A DNA stretch of 35,072 nt from UBA4736 sp002404015 (GCA_036747295.1 DAIOCN010000029.1:1-35072); one strand, 5' to 3'; numbered from the stretch's first letter, positions 1-8,626 are shown. The notes: generated from the letters alone by a model not told the origin. Numbers and translations: made by a program.

Positions 1-56
1 TGAGGGCTGGGGAGAGGGTAGTCAGGGTCTCGCCGAAGTTGATGGCTGGGGCCCGT

Positions 57-183
57 CTCCCCCCGCACGCGGGGGGAGGAGAACTGACTGGAGCAAGACC
101 CTCCCTCCGCTTGCGGGGGGAGGTTGGGCGGGGGGAGGAGAACTGACTGGAGCAGGACCCCTCCCTCCGCTTGCGGGGGGAGG
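57..183. repeat. G/C-rich intergenic hairpin repeats, two 60-bp units
   Basis: Three strong hairpins lie in a row. The first pairs 57-66 with 69-78 over ten perfect bases. The second pairs 100-110 with 113-123 and the third 160-170 with 173-183, each with one wobble position. The segment from about 71 to 123 is repeated from about 130 to 183 with a period near 60 bases, so the two units are tandem near-copies that share the spacer word gaactgactggag. A related hairpin with the spacer word gaactgaac lies at 27996-28030. I see no ORF here. This is probably a dispersed intergenic repeat family; a role in termination is possible but there is no T-tract. Confidence 0.7.
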
Positions 184-212
184 TGGGGAGGGGGGCGCCG
201 GCGGGGACGCTT

Positions 213-470
213 CTATGGCATGTCAGGCTCTTCAGGAGCTTGAAGAGGCTCAGCCAAGAAGCTGGCCAACCCAGCGCCATAGCTGCCGGTGCCCTCCACC
301 GCCCCGGTCCGCTCCTCGCTCTGGCTCCGCGCCCAGCTCAGCAACCGACGGTAGCCGCCTCGATTGGCAGCAACTTCGAGCGCCGCCTGGACTGTTCCCA
401 GCTCGTCGAGTAAGGCCGCGCTGTGACCGTCCTTGTGGGTGTCCACCCCAACCACCTCCTCGTGTAGCGT
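213..470 (-). pseudogene. IS110-family transposase, N-terminal fragment
   Basis: The reading frame encodes the start of a DEDD-type IS110 transposase. The motif VVGVDTHKD supplies the first catalytic Asp, and AVEGTGSYGAGLA matches the Glu-containing second motif of the family. About 80 residues are recognisable. After LASFLAEPL the homology stops and the frame ends, whereas an intact IS110 transposase has about 350-400 residues including a C-terminal Transposase_20 domain with a catalytic Ser, which is absent. It is therefore a 3'-truncated remnant, embedded between G-rich intergenic repeats. The upstream part of the frame (471-554) does not look like transposase and is not included. Family assignment is fairly sure; the exact borders are not. 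Confidence 0.5.
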
Positions 471-570
471 CCAGTGAGGCGCCGGTCGTGACTTCAAGCA
501 CTGGCGCCCTCCAAGTCTCACAGGGAGGGTTTGGGGAGGGGGTCTCGTGACCACCCGGGGACCGGACTGC

Positions 571-987
571 CTAGGTCGCCTCGACCGCCCCGAGAACGGG
601 GATCGGCGATGCCTCAGGGCGCTCGACCAGCTCGATCAGGTAGTCGACGTTGAACGGCTTCGTGACGTACTCCCGCACCCCGACCGCCAGCAGCTCCTCG
701 CGCACGCCCGGCATGTTGTCGGCTGTCAGCACCACGATCCGCAGGTCGCTGACGGACGCGTCCTCTCGGATCGCCGCCGCGACCTGGAAGCCGTCCATTC
801 GCGGCATATGGAGGTCGAGGAGAAGGAGGTCGTAGCGCCGGTTCTGGATCCTGGCCAGCGCCTCGGCGCCGTTGCGCGCCCAGTCGACATAGTGGCCCCG
901 CGAGCGCAAGGCGGAGTCGACCAGCTCAAACCCGAGCTCGCTGTCGTCCGCCAGGAGCACCTTGCGGCTGATAACCGGTTCGTCCAC
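571..987 (-). CDS. Single-domain response regulator (CheY-like receiver)
   Basis: This 138-residue protein is a lone phosphoacceptor receiver domain. Using the GTG start at 987, the acidic pair is D14/D15 (LLADDSE), the phosphorylated Asp is D58 in LLLLDLHMPRMDG, the switch Thr is T88 (VVLTAD) and the conserved Lys is K110 (YVTKPF). No output domain follows; only about 20 residues extend past the domain. An alternative GTG start at 1008 adds seven residues. Such stand-alone receivers usually act by protein-protein contact, for example in phosphorelays. No histidine kinase is nearby. It lies 87 bp downstream of the molybdenum hydroxylase gene on the same strand, but a functional link is not evident. 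Confidence 0.5.
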   Translation of the reverse strand: MDEPVISRKVLLADDSELGFELVDSALRSRGHYVDWARNGAEALARIQNRRYDLLLLDLHMPRMDGFQVAAAIREDASVSDLRIVVLTADNMPGVREELLAVGVREYVTKPFNVDYLIELVERPEASPIPVLGAVEAT

Positions 988-1094
988 GTGGTCAAGTCTC
1001 CGAGCCACCGGCGTCGGATCCCCGGCCTCCCGGCTACCGGGCGGGGTCAGGTCTGGCTCGCGCTGGCGTCAGCCGAGGCCCGCCGCACGACCGT

Positions 1095-3407
1095 TCAGGC
1101 CGGACCGTTCCGCCCCGGGTGGCCCGCCGCGGCCAGCGCGGCCCACACGCGCTCCGGCGTGAGCGGCATGTCGATGTGCCGGATGCCCAGGTGCGACAGC
1201 GCGTCAACGACCGCGTTCTGGACCGCCGGCGTCGAACCGATCGTCCCGGACTCGCCGACCCCCTTGGCGCCCAGAGGATTGTTCGGGCTCGGCGTCTCAG
1301 TCGTCGCCGTCACCACCTCGGGGATCTCGCCGATGGTGGGGATCAGGTAGTCGAGCAGCGAGGCCGTGCGCGGGGTGCCCTGGTCGTCGAACACGACCTC
1401 CTCGAACAGCGCCTGGCCGATGCCTTGCGCGATCCCGCCGTGGACCTGCCCCTCGGCGAGCAGCGGGTTGATGATGCGGCCGCAGTCGTCGACCGCGAAG
1501 AAGCGGGTCAGGCGCGCGTCCCCGGTCTCCAGGTCGACCTCGACCACGGCGCAATGGGCGCCGAACGGGTAGCTGCCGTCTCCTGCGAAGTCGGCCTCGG
1601 TGGCGAGGCCCGGCTCCATACCCTCGGGCAGTCTTTCGCGGTCGCCGGCAGCCGTGACCAAAGAAGCCCAGGAGAGCGAGCGCTCGGGGACGCCGGCCAC
1701 GCCGACCGTTCCGGCCACGAAGACGATGTCCTCGGGGCTCGCCTCGAGCAGGTGCGAAGCCAGGTCGCGCGCCTTATGACGCAGCTCCAATGCGGCCTGA
1801 TGCACGGCGGAGCCGCCGTGCTGCATCGAGCGCGAACCCACCGTTCCGGTGCCGCGCTCGACGGCGTCGGTGTCGGACTGGACGACGACAATCGAGTCGA
1901 GCGGCAGGCCGAGCTGCTCGGCCGCGATCTGGGCCAGCGAGGTCTCATGGCCCTGGCCGAACGAGGTGGTGCCGCAGCGCACGGTCGCCGTCCCATTCGT
2001 CTCGATGCGAACCGCTCCCCACTCCGGGCCGATCCCGACCGCGGTCACCTCGACATATACCGAGAGCCCGATCCCGAGCTGCAGGCGGTCGCCGCGCTGG
2101 CGGCGCCGCGCCTGCTCAGCGCGCAGCTCCGGGTAGGCGGAGATCTCGAGAAGCTTGTCGAGCGCCCTCTCGTACTCGCCCGAGTCGTAGGTCGCCCCGC
2201 CGGCCGTCGTGAGCGGGAAGCGATCGGGCGCGATCAGGTTGCGGCGCCTAAGGTCGGCTGGGTCGATTCCCAGCTCCACGGCCAGCATGTCCATCGCGCG
2301 CTCCACCATCGCGGCCGCCTCCGGCCGGCCGGCGCCGCGGTAGGCGCCCAGCGGTGTCGTGTTGGTGACGACGCAGTGCGCCTCGTAGTCGATGGCCGGG
2401 ATCTCGTAGACGCCGGCCGACATCTGGCCGGTGAGCATCGGCAGCAGAACCGCGATCCCCGGGTATGCGCCGATGTCGGCAAGCACCCGGGCGCGCAGGC
2501 CGACCAGTTGGCCGGCGCGCGTCGCCCCCAGCTCCACCTGCTGCACCTGGCCGCGCCCGTGGGTCATCCCGACCAGGTTCTCGGAGCGGGTCTCGATCCA
2601 CTTCACCGGCCGCCCGAGCTTGCGCGCGGCCGCGGCCACGACGATCAGCTCGGAGCGGGCTCCGGCCTTCGCGCCGAAGCCCCCGCCCATGTCGCCGACG
2701 ACCACCCGGATCTCAGCCTCGGCGATGCCCAGCGACGACGCCAGCTCGGCGCGGAGCCCGAAGGGGGTCTGGCTGGTCGCCCAAACCGTCAGCCGGCCTG
2801 CCTCGGGCACCACCAGGATCGCCTCCGGCTCCATCGGCACCGGCGCCAGCCGCTGGTTCACGAAGCGGCCCTTGATGGTGACCTCGGCGCCGGCCAGCAC
2901 GTCATCGTCGCCGCGGGGCGGAAAGTGGCCGGCCACGTTCGAGCCGTGGGCGGGGAACAACAGGCCCGAGCCGGCCTGGCGGGCGGCTTCCGGATCGACG
3001 ACGACCTCGAGCGGCTCGAGTTCGAGCCCGACCAGTTGGGCCGCGTCCACGGCCGCCTCCGGGCTCTCCGCGATCACAAGCGCCACCGGCTCGCCCACGA
3101 AGCGGACGCGCTCGACGGCGAGGGGGGGGCGGGCGAAGACGCCGGGCACCATCGGGAAACCGACGCGCGCGGGAAGGCCCAGGTCGGCAGCGGTGAGCAC
3201 GGCCACCACGCCAGGCGCCTCCGCGGCCGCGGCGACATCAACTGAGCGAATGGTGGCGTGGGCCAGCGTCGACCTAACGAAGGCCACGTGAAGACACCGG
3301 TCCGGGTGGATGTCGTCGACGTAGCGGCCGGCGCCCGTGATGAGGCGCGGGTCCTCGCGCCGGCGAACGCCGTGGCCGAGGATCGAGCCGGGAGTGAGTG
3401 TCTGCAT
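1095..3407 (-). CDS. Molybdopterin-binding large subunit, xanthine dehydrogenase / CoxL superfamily
   Basis: This 770-residue protein has the full length of the catalytic molybdenum-cofactor subunit of xanthine dehydrogenase, aldehyde oxidase and CO-dehydrogenase-like enzymes. The N-terminal part (GAGRYVDDI, then FVRSTLAHA) is the a/b-hammerhead domain. The cofactor region follows, with GDMGGGFGAK near residue 245, GAYRGAGRPEA, and GTTSFGQGHET. The catalytic Glu lies in GVGESG near residue 719. The loop has no AYxCSFR motif, so this is not a form I CO dehydrogenase; it belongs to the broad form II / xanthine-dehydrogenase-like group and its substrate is unknown. The ATG at 3407 is preferred to the TTG at 3413. 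No FAD or Fe-S subunit gene lies beside it, which is unusual. Confidence 0.5.
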   Translation of the reverse strand: MQTLTPGSILGHGVRRREDPRLITGAGRYVDDIHPDRCLHVAFVRSTLAHATIRSVDVAAAAEAPGVVAVLTAADLGLPARVGFPMVPGVFARPPLAVERVRFVGEPVALVIAESPEAAVDAAQLVGLELEPLEVVVDPEAARQAGSGLLFPAHGSNVAGHFPPRGDDDVLAGAEVTIKGRFVNQRLAPVPMEPEAILVVPEAGRLTVWATSQTPFGLRAELASSLGIAEAEIRVVVGDMGGGFGAKAGARSELIVVAAAARKLGRPVKWIETRSENLVGMTHGRGQVQQVELGATRAGQLVGLRARVLADIGAYPGIAVLLPMLTGQMSAGVYEIPAIDYEAHCVVTNTTPLGAYRGAGRPEAAAMVERAMDMLAVELGIDPADLRRRNLIAPDRFPLTTAGGATYDSGEYERALDKLLEISAYPELRAEQARRRQRGDRLQLGIGLSVYVEVTAVGIGPEWGAVRIETNGTATVRCGTTSFGQGHETSLAQIAAEQLGLPLDSIVVVQSDTDAVERGTGTVGSRSMQHGGSAVHQAALELRHKARDLASHLLEASPEDIVFVAGTVGVAGVPERSLSWASLVTAAGDRERLPEGMEPGLATEADFAGDGSYPFGAHCAVVEVDLETGDARLTRFFAVDDCGRIINPLLAEGQVHGGIAQGIGQALFEEVVFDDQGTPRTASLLDYLIPTIGEIPEVVTATTETPSPNNPLGAKGVGESGTIGSTPAVQNAVVDALSHLGIRHIDMPLTPERVWAALAAAGHPGRNGPA

Positions 3408-3495
3408 GGCCAACCGGAGGGTAGCCTTTATTCGCGCGCAGCGACAACACCCGGGCTGCGCTGCAAGTGCGGCCGAGGCAGCGGCTGGCGACTGT

Positions 3496-3501
3496 CATAC
3501 T
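3496..3501 (+). promoter_or_regulatory. -10-like hexamer, possible near-leaderless promoter
   Basis: CATACT sits eight bases upstream of the ATG at 3510 and there is no Shine-Dalgarno sequence between them. This spacing fits a transcript that begins at or next to the start codon. No convincing -35 is seen, so the call is tentative. Confidence 0.25.
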
Positions 3502-3509
3502 CGACCGGC

Positions 3510-4025
3510 ATGACCGGATCGGTCAAAACGGTCATGGGACCGGAGGAGACCTGGCGGCACCCATCTCCCCGGCTGAGCGCGATGCGGCGGGCCGAAGTGG
3601 TCGGTGCCAGCGCCGTGCTCGCGGTGCTCGTGGTGATCGGCAGCGCGGCCGGAGCACTCAGCGGAGCTGGCCGGGCCCTCCCCGTCGGAGCGCTGGGCCT
3701 GGTCGCGGTCGTGGTTGCCGGACTGGCCGGCGACCGGTTCGCCCAGCGCCGGGTCCGAGCCTGGGCCTACCACGAGCGGGACGACGATCTCCTGGTTCAG
3801 CGGGGAGTGCTGATCACGCGCCTGTCGGTCGTCCCCTATGGCCGCATGCAGTTCATCGACGTGGTCGCCGGGCCGATCGAGCGCTCCTTCGGCCTGGCCA
3901 CGGTGCGGATGCACACTGCGGCCGCGTTCAGCGACGCCCGTATTCCAGGGCTGAGCCACGAGGAGGCGGCTCGGCTCCGGGACCGCCTGGCGGAGTTGGG
4001 CGAGGCCAAGGCCGCCGGCCTGTGA
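3510..4025 (+). CDS. Bacterial PH (bPH2) domain membrane protein, YdbS-like
   Basis: The protein has 171 residues. After a short basic N-terminus (AMRRAE), two membrane segments occupy about residues 30-75. The remainder is a bPH2 domain of the DUF304/YdbS type, recognised by the pattern DDLLVQRGVLITRLSVVPYGRMQFIDVVAGPIERSFGLA split over two strands, and ends in a short helix (LSHEEAARLRDRLAEL). YdbS and YdbT of Bacillus are paired membrane proteins of this family linked to resistance to some bacteriocins; the biochemical role is not established. The downstream gene overlaps by four bases (GTGA), so the two are translationally coupled. The ATG at 3534 is an alternative start. Confidence 0.8.
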   Translation: MTGSVKTVMGPEETWRHPSPRLSAMRRAEVVGASAVLAVLVVIGSAAGALSGAGRALPVGALGLVAVVVAGLAGDRFAQRRVRAWAYHERDDDLLVQRGVLITRLSVVPYGRMQFIDVVAGPIERSFGLATVRMHTAAAFSDARIPGLSHEEAARLRDRLAELGEAKAAGL

Positions 4026-5440
4026 GCGCAGACGGTCGCCCGGCAGGCTCTCCGCCGGCCGGCGCCGGCGCCCAGCCGGTACCGCTCGACAAGGCCACCT
4101 GGCACCGGCTGCACCCCCTCTCGCCTGTCATCCGGGCCGGGCGTGCCCTGATCGGTGTCGTCGTCGTGTTCGTGGGCACGCTGGTGCCGGGTTCGCAGGG
4201 TGGCCGGGGCAGCGTGTTCGGACACCTGGTTTTCGGCGCCGCCCTGGTGTTGCTGGGCCTGGTCTCCTGGCTGGTCACGCGCTGGCGTGTGCAGGATGGC
4301 GACCTCCGGATCGAGACCGGCCTGATCCGGCGCAGCTCGCTGCGATTTCCGCTCTCCCAGATCCAGGCCATCGACATCGTCCGCCCGGCGCTCGCCAGGA
4401 TTTTCGGGCTGGCCGAGCTGCGGCTCCGGACCGGCGGCTCAGGCGGCAACGCGGGCCGGCTGGCCTACCTGACGGCCCCCGAAGCGGATATCGTCCGGGC
4501 CCAGCTGCTGGCGCTGGCCCGCGGCGGCGAGGCGGATACGGCCCCCTCCGGGGAGCGGGTCCTGGTGTCGGTGCCGGTGGGCCGCCTGGTTGGTTCCATC
4601 GTCCTCAGCGGCGCAGCGCTCGTGGTCCTGCTAGTGGGGATCGGGCTGGCCGTCGGCGCGTTGGTCGCACCGGCCGGGGCCATCGCCGTGATCGGCTCCA
4701 GCGGGGCGGTCGGATTGGGGCTGCTCACCATGCTCTGGCGCCGCTTCAACGGCGGCTACAACCTCACGGTCGCCGAAGCGCCCGACGGGCTGCGCGTCCG
4801 ATCGGGGCTGATCGACACCACGGCGGAGACCATTCCGGGCGGCCGCGTTCAGGCCGTGCGGATGGTCGAACCCCTGCTCTGGCGACCCCTGGGCTGGTGC
4901 CGGCTGGAGGTCGACGTGGCCGGCAGCCACAGGGGGAGCGGCGAGAACACACCCGAGAGCCGGCAGCTGCGGGCCGTGCTGCCGGTCGGCACCCACGAAG
5001 AGGCCGAGCGGCTGCTGAGCCGGATCCTGCCGGACGCCCCCGGGGACCGGAGCCCGGCCCCCCCGCGAGCGCGTTTCAAGAGCCCGCTGCGCTTCCACAA
5101 CCTCTCTTGGGGCCACAACGAAACCTGCGCCGTCACGACGACCGGGAGGCTGGCCCGGGTCACCGCCTGGGTGCCTCTCACGAAAGTCCAGAGCCTGCGC
5201 CTGGTGCAGGGTCCTGTCCAGCGCGGCCTGCGGCTGGCAACCGTCTACCTGGATACGGCCGGCCGCAGCGTGCACGCCGCGATCCGAGACCGGGACGCCG
5301 GCGAGGCCGGCCAGGACCTGGTCGAGCTCACGGATTTGTGCCGGGCGGCCCGCCAGTCGGGCCGGTTACCCAAACCTCCGCCCGGACCGTCCGAGGGCGG
5401 GTTGCAGGACGCCGCCGCCGGGCCTTCGAGCAGCAGCTGA
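4022..5440 (+). CDS. Three-bPH2-domain membrane protein, YdbT-like
   Basis: This 472-residue protein starts at a GTG overlapping the stop of the preceding gene. Two membrane segments near residues 40-85 precede the first PH repeat (about 90-150, core LRFPLSQIQAIDIVRP). Another pair of membrane segments (about 180-235) precedes the second repeat (core GGRVQAVRMVEPLLWRPLGW). A third repeat near residues 355-440 has the core VPLTKVQSLRLVQGPVQRGL. This order is that of the YdbT family, partner of YdbS. The C-terminal 30 residues are Pro/Gly/Ser-rich and probably disordered. The small YdbS-like gene followed by this larger gene is the usual arrangement, which supports a joint membrane complex. Confidence 0.8.
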   Translation: MSADGRPAGSPPAGAGAQPVPLDKATWHRLHPLSPVIRAGRALIGVVVVFVGTLVPGSQGGRGSVFGHLVFGAALVLLGLVSWLVTRWRVQDGDLRIETGLIRRSSLRFPLSQIQAIDIVRPALARIFGLAELRLRTGGSGGNAGRLAYLTAPEADIVRAQLLALARGGEADTAPSGERVLVSVPVGRLVGSIVLSGAALVVLLVGIGLAVGALVAPAGAIAVIGSSGAVGLGLLTMLWRRFNGGYNLTVAEAPDGLRVRSGLIDTTAETIPGGRVQAVRMVEPLLWRPLGWCRLEVDVAGSHRGSGENTPESRQLRAVLPVGTHEEAERLLSRILPDAPGDRSPAPPRARFKSPLRFHNLSWGHNETCAVTTTGRLARVTAWVPLTKVQSLRLVQGPVQRGLRLATVYLDTAGRSVHAAIRDRDAGEAGQDLVELTDLCRAARQSGRLPKPPPGPSEGGLQDAAAGPSSSS

Positions 5441-5574
5441 CTCCAGCGTCGGCGCGGATGTCGTTTTCGAGGCCGGGCTGTTCGTCGTTCTGGCAAGGGC
5501 GGCCATCGAGGCGCCGCCCATGGGGTTGAGCGGCGCGCGGCCGCGAGACGGATTCCAGGTGGAGGTATCTCTCG

Positions 5575-5892
5575 ATGGCCAATTTCTTGCTTCTCTACAC
5601 CGGCGGCGGAATGCCCCAGGGCGAGGCTGAGCAGGCGAAGGTGATGCAGGCCTGGGGCGCCTGGTTCCAGAAGCTGGGAGACGCCGTCGTCGACGGCGGC
5701 AACCCGTTCACGCCGGAGGCCAAGACGATCGCCAGCAACGGCAGCGTCAGCGACGGAGCCTCACCGTCGGCCAGCGGCTACTCGGTGATCAAGGCCGACT
5801 CGATGCATGACGCGGTCGAGAAGGCCAAGGGCTGTCCGGTGCTGCAGGGCGGCGCCAAGATCGCGGTCTTCGAAACCTTCCCGGCGATGTAG
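5575..5892 (+). CDS. YCII-related (YciI/DGPF family) small protein
   Basis: The protein has 105 residues. It begins MANFLLLYTGGG and has the ferredoxin-like fold pattern of YCII-related proteins: an initial strand, a helix containing WGAWFQKLGDAVVDGGNPF, a central strand with GYSVIKADSMHDAVEKAKGCP, and a final strand IAVFETFPAM. Members of this family are small dimeric a/b barrel proteins; many sit near ECF sigma factors, but none is seen here. The role is unknown. A clear ribosome binding site (GGTGGAGG) precedes the ATG. The gene stands alone, 134 bases after the PH-domain pair. Confidence 0.8.
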   Translation: MANFLLLYTGGGMPQGEAEQAKVMQAWGAWFQKLGDAVVDGGNPFTPEAKTIASNGSVSDGASPSASGYSVIKADSMHDAVEKAKGCPVLQGGAKIAVFETFPAM

Positions 5893-5986
5893 CGACCGAC
5901 CCGAGGGCGGACGGCTCCGAGCGGATCGGATGCTGTCCGCCCCTCATCGCGGGGTCCTTCTGCGGAATCCAACACACGATCGCCTC

Positions 5987-6038
5987 CCAATCTGTAGGAA
6001 TCACACCGTGACACTCCAGACGCCCGCTCCTAGATTGG
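5987..6038. promoter_or_regulatory. Nested inverted repeats in front of the sugar-type ABC operon
   Basis: CCAATCTGTAGGA at 5987-5999 is the inverted partner of TCCTAGATTGG at 6028-6038, apart from a two-base insertion. Inside the loop lies a second palindrome, TCAC-ACC-GTGA, at 6001-6011. The right arm ends seven bases before the ATG at 6045, where no Shine-Dalgarno is visible. This could be a regulator operator or a 5' UTR stem-loop. Confidence 0.45.
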
Positions 6039-6044
6039 CTGCGA

Positions 6045-7568
6045 ATGGGCGCAGAACCCACGGAGGCCCGGCCCCTGGTCCTTGAAGCCAGCCGGCTGGC
6101 CAAGAGCTACGGCGGCCACCTGGTGCTGAAGCACGTCGACTTCGCAATCGCGGCGGGCGAGATCGTCGCGGTCATCGGAGAGAACGGGGCCGGCAAGTCG
6201 ACCTTCGCGAAGATAATCGCCGGCGCTGTCCAACCAGAGTCGGGCGAGCTGGCGGTCCACGGCGGGCAGGTCGATTTCCAGTCCCCGCGTGACGCGCTCC
6301 GCGCCGGCGTCGGCTACATCCCCCAGGAGCTGGCCTACCTCTCCAACCGGACGGTCGCCGACAACATCCTGGTCGGCCGCTGGCCGCACCGGCAGGGCGT
6401 CACCAGCGACCTGACGATTCGCTCCATAGCCGCGGCAGACGCGAAGCGGTTCGGCATCCAGGTCGACGTGCGACGCCAGATGGCCGACCTGACGCTCGCC
6501 GAAAGGCAGCTGGTCGAGATCGTGAAGGCCCTGTCGCGCAGCTCGGCGGTCCTGGTCCTGGACGAGCCCACGGCCTCCCTCACCAGCTCTGAGAGCCAGA
6601 ACCTGTTCCGGGTCCTCCGGAACCTGGCCCAGACCGGGCTGAGCATCATCTTCATCTCCCACCGGATGGACGAGATCTTCGATGTGGGCGACCGAGTGGT
6701 CGTCCTTCGCAACGGTGAGGTGGTGGGGAACGTTATGACGGCCGATACGACCCGGCCGCAGCTGATCGGATACATGCTCGGCGCGGCGGCGGAGGAACTC
6801 AGCGAACGACACGAGAGCGGCCCTTTCACGGAGCCCGCGCTGGAGCTTGCCGGCTGGAGCTGGAGCGGCGAGCCCGCGATCACCGACTTCAACCTGACGG
6901 TGCACCGGGGCGAGATCGTGTGCCTGTTCGGACTTCGCGGCTGCGGCGGCGAGGTCATAGCCGAGAGCCTGGCGGGGCGCAACCGGAAATTCCAGGGCAG
7001 CGTGCGCATCGAGGGCCGGCAGTACGCGATGTTCCGCCGGCCGGGGGCGGCGGGTCGCGCGGGAATCGGCTATGTGCCCGCCGAGCGCAAGCGCGAGGGC
7101 CTCGTCATGCCGCTCCCAGTCCAGGCCAACCTGAGCCTCCTCGTCCTGCGCGCCATTTCCCGGCTCGGCTGGCTAAGCCGGAACAAGGAGAAGCGCCTGG
7201 CTGCGGACCTGCGCCAGCGGATGCAGATCAGGGCGCGTTCCCTCTCCCAAACCGTGGCGACTCTCAGTGGCGGCAACCAGCAGAAGGTCCTTCTGGCCAG
7301 CCGGCTGGCCGCCCGGCCCCGAGTCCTGGTGCTCCAGGAGCCGACCCGCGGTGTAGATGTCGGGGCCCGGGTCGAGATCCACCACTACCTCCGCTCAATA
7401 GCCGCCCAGGGGACTGGCGTGCTCTGGGTGACGACCGATGTCGAGGAGGCGGTGCTGGTCGCCGATCGCCTGGTCGTCCTGAGGGAGGGGGCGGTGGTCG
7501 CGCAGCTGACTGGGACCGACAAGACGCAGGGCAGGGCCCTGGAGATGGCGACGAAAGATGCAGCTTAA
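6045..7568 (+). CDS. Sugar-type (CUT2) ABC importer ATPase with two nucleotide-binding domains
   Basis: This 507-residue protein is a fused double ATPase of the RbsA/MglA/XylG type. The first domain has Walker A GENGAGKST at 45-53 and Walker B VLVLDEPTASLT at about 169-180. The second domain has the degenerate Walker A GLRGCGGE typical of this family and an intact signature LSGGNQQKV. Its Walker B, however, reads VLVLQEPTRGVDVG, with Gln where Asp normally binds the Mg ion. It energises uptake by the permease encoded next, whose start overlaps this gene by 11 bases. The family imports pentoses, galactosides, autoinducer-2 and also nucleosides, so the name sugar transporter should be taken loosely. 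Confidence 0.92.
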   Translation: MGAEPTEARPLVLEASRLAKSYGGHLVLKHVDFAIAAGEIVAVIGENGAGKSTFAKIIAGAVQPESGELAVHGGQVDFQSPRDALRAGVGYIPQELAYLSNRTVADNILVGRWPHRQGVTSDLTIRSIAAADAKRFGIQVDVRRQMADLTLAERQLVEIVKALSRSSAVLVLDEPTASLTSSESQNLFRVLRNLAQTGLSIIFISHRMDEIFDVGDRVVVLRNGEVVGNVMTADTTRPQLIGYMLGAAAEELSERHESGPFTEPALELAGWSWSGEPAITDFNLTVHRGEIVCLFGLRGCGGEVIAESLAGRNRKFQGSVRIEGRQYAMFRRPGAAGRAGIGYVPAERKREGLVMPLPVQANLSLLVLRAISRLGWLSRNKEKRLAADLRQRMQIRARSLSQTVATLSGGNQQKVLLASRLAARPRVLVLQEPTRGVDVGARVEIHHYLRSIAAQGTGVLWVTTDVEEAVLVADRLVVLREGAVVAQLTGTDKTQGRALEMATKDAA

Positions 7569-8592
7569 GACCAGGCCGGCGGGCGGCGAGGACGAGGCTC
7601 CGGGCGGACCCGGCGGGGGGCGGGAGGCGTCCGCCTCCCGCGGCACGCGTCTCGCGCTATCGGGCATGCAGGCGCTGGGCCTGGGCGGCTTCTACGTGCT
7701 CGTGCTGGTGTTCTTCTCACTGCAGGCGGAGCACTTCTTCTCCTTCAGCAACACCGTCAACATCCTGTCCAACGTCTCCGTGATCGGGATCGTCACCCTC
7801 GGCCAGGCGCTGGTCCTGATCGCCGGAGGTTTCGACCTCTCCGTCGCGGGGACGGTGCCGTTGGGCGGGGTGATCTTCACGACCCTGATCAACCGCGATC
7901 TCAACGTCGGCGAAGCCTGGGTTGGAGCCGTGATCGCGGGCGGGATGATCGGGATGGCCAACGGCCTGATCATCACCAGGATCGGCATCAACGCCCTGGT
8001 GACCACGCTGGGCACGCTCTCGATCACCGCCGGCCTGGCCTACGTCGTCACGGCGGGCGTGACGATTCCCTTCAAGAACCTGGACAACGGACCGATCGAC
8101 AACGTGGTCGCCGGAATGCCGCTCTACGTCTGGGTCTGGATCCTCATGAACATCCTGGTCTTCCTGGTCCTCAGGTTCACGGTGTTCGGCCGGATGATCT
8201 ACGCGATCGGCGGCAACCGAGAGGCGAGCCGGCTGGCCGGAATCCGGGTGGACCTCGTGACGACGCTCGTCTACGTCATCAGCGGCTCCCTGGGCGCCTT
8301 TTCAGGGGTGATGCTCGCCCAGCAGCTGCTGGCGGGGGCGCCGACGGTCGGTTCCACGGCCGCGCTCACCTCGATCGCCGCGGTGATCCTGGGTGGCGCG
8401 GCGCTGACCGGCGGGGTGGGCGGCGTGCCCGGCACCATCGTCGGCGTGCTGGTCCTCGGAACCGTCGCCAACGGGATGGCGCTGATGCAAGTACCCGCCT
8501 TCTACCAGCAGATCGCTACCGGGTCGATCCTGCTGCTGGCCGTCGGCTTCGGCCGTCTGCGCGCCCTCTTCGGGCAACTCGGTGATCGGTGA
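7558..8592 (+). CDS. CUT2-family ABC transporter permease (RbsC-like)
   Basis: The protein has 344 residues. A soluble Gly/Glu-rich N-terminus of about 35 residues is followed by about eight to ten membrane segments. Family hallmarks are LIAGGFDLSVAGTV near residue 95, the central TRIGINALVTTLGT, and the cytoplasmic coupling loop GGNREASRLAGIRV near residue 220. RbsC-like permeases work as homodimers with one double ATPase. The gene overlaps the ATPase gene by 11 bases, indicating coupled translation. The binding-protein gene follows 34 bases later, giving a complete importer in the order ATPase, permease, binding protein. Confidence 0.92.
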   Translation: MQLKTRPAGGEDEAPGGPGGGREASASRGTRLALSGMQALGLGGFYVLVLVFFSLQAEHFFSFSNTVNILSNVSVIGIVTLGQALVLIAGGFDLSVAGTVPLGGVIFTTLINRDLNVGEAWVGAVIAGGMIGMANGLIITRIGINALVTTLGTLSITAGLAYVVTAGVTIPFKNLDNGPIDNVVAGMPLYVWVWILMNILVFLVLRFTVFGRMIYAIGGNREASRLAGIRVDLVTTLVYVISGSLGAFSGVMLAQQLLAGAPTVGSTAALTSIAAVILGGAALTGGVGGVPGTIVGVLVLGTVANGMALMQVPAFYQQIATGSILLLAVGFGRLRALFGQLGDR

Positions 8593-8626
8593 AATCGGAT
8601 TGGCCCGGCACATGGGAGGTTCGGCT

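Noticed and set aside
57..183. CRISPR array
   Set aside because: The repeats are G/C hairpins with only two units and no distinct spacers, and no cas gene is present.
1119..3245. 708-residue open frame on the plus strand
   Set aside because: It is antisense to the molybdenum-hydroxylase gene, rich in Arg/His/Gly/Asp, with no domain. It is open only because of the high GC content.
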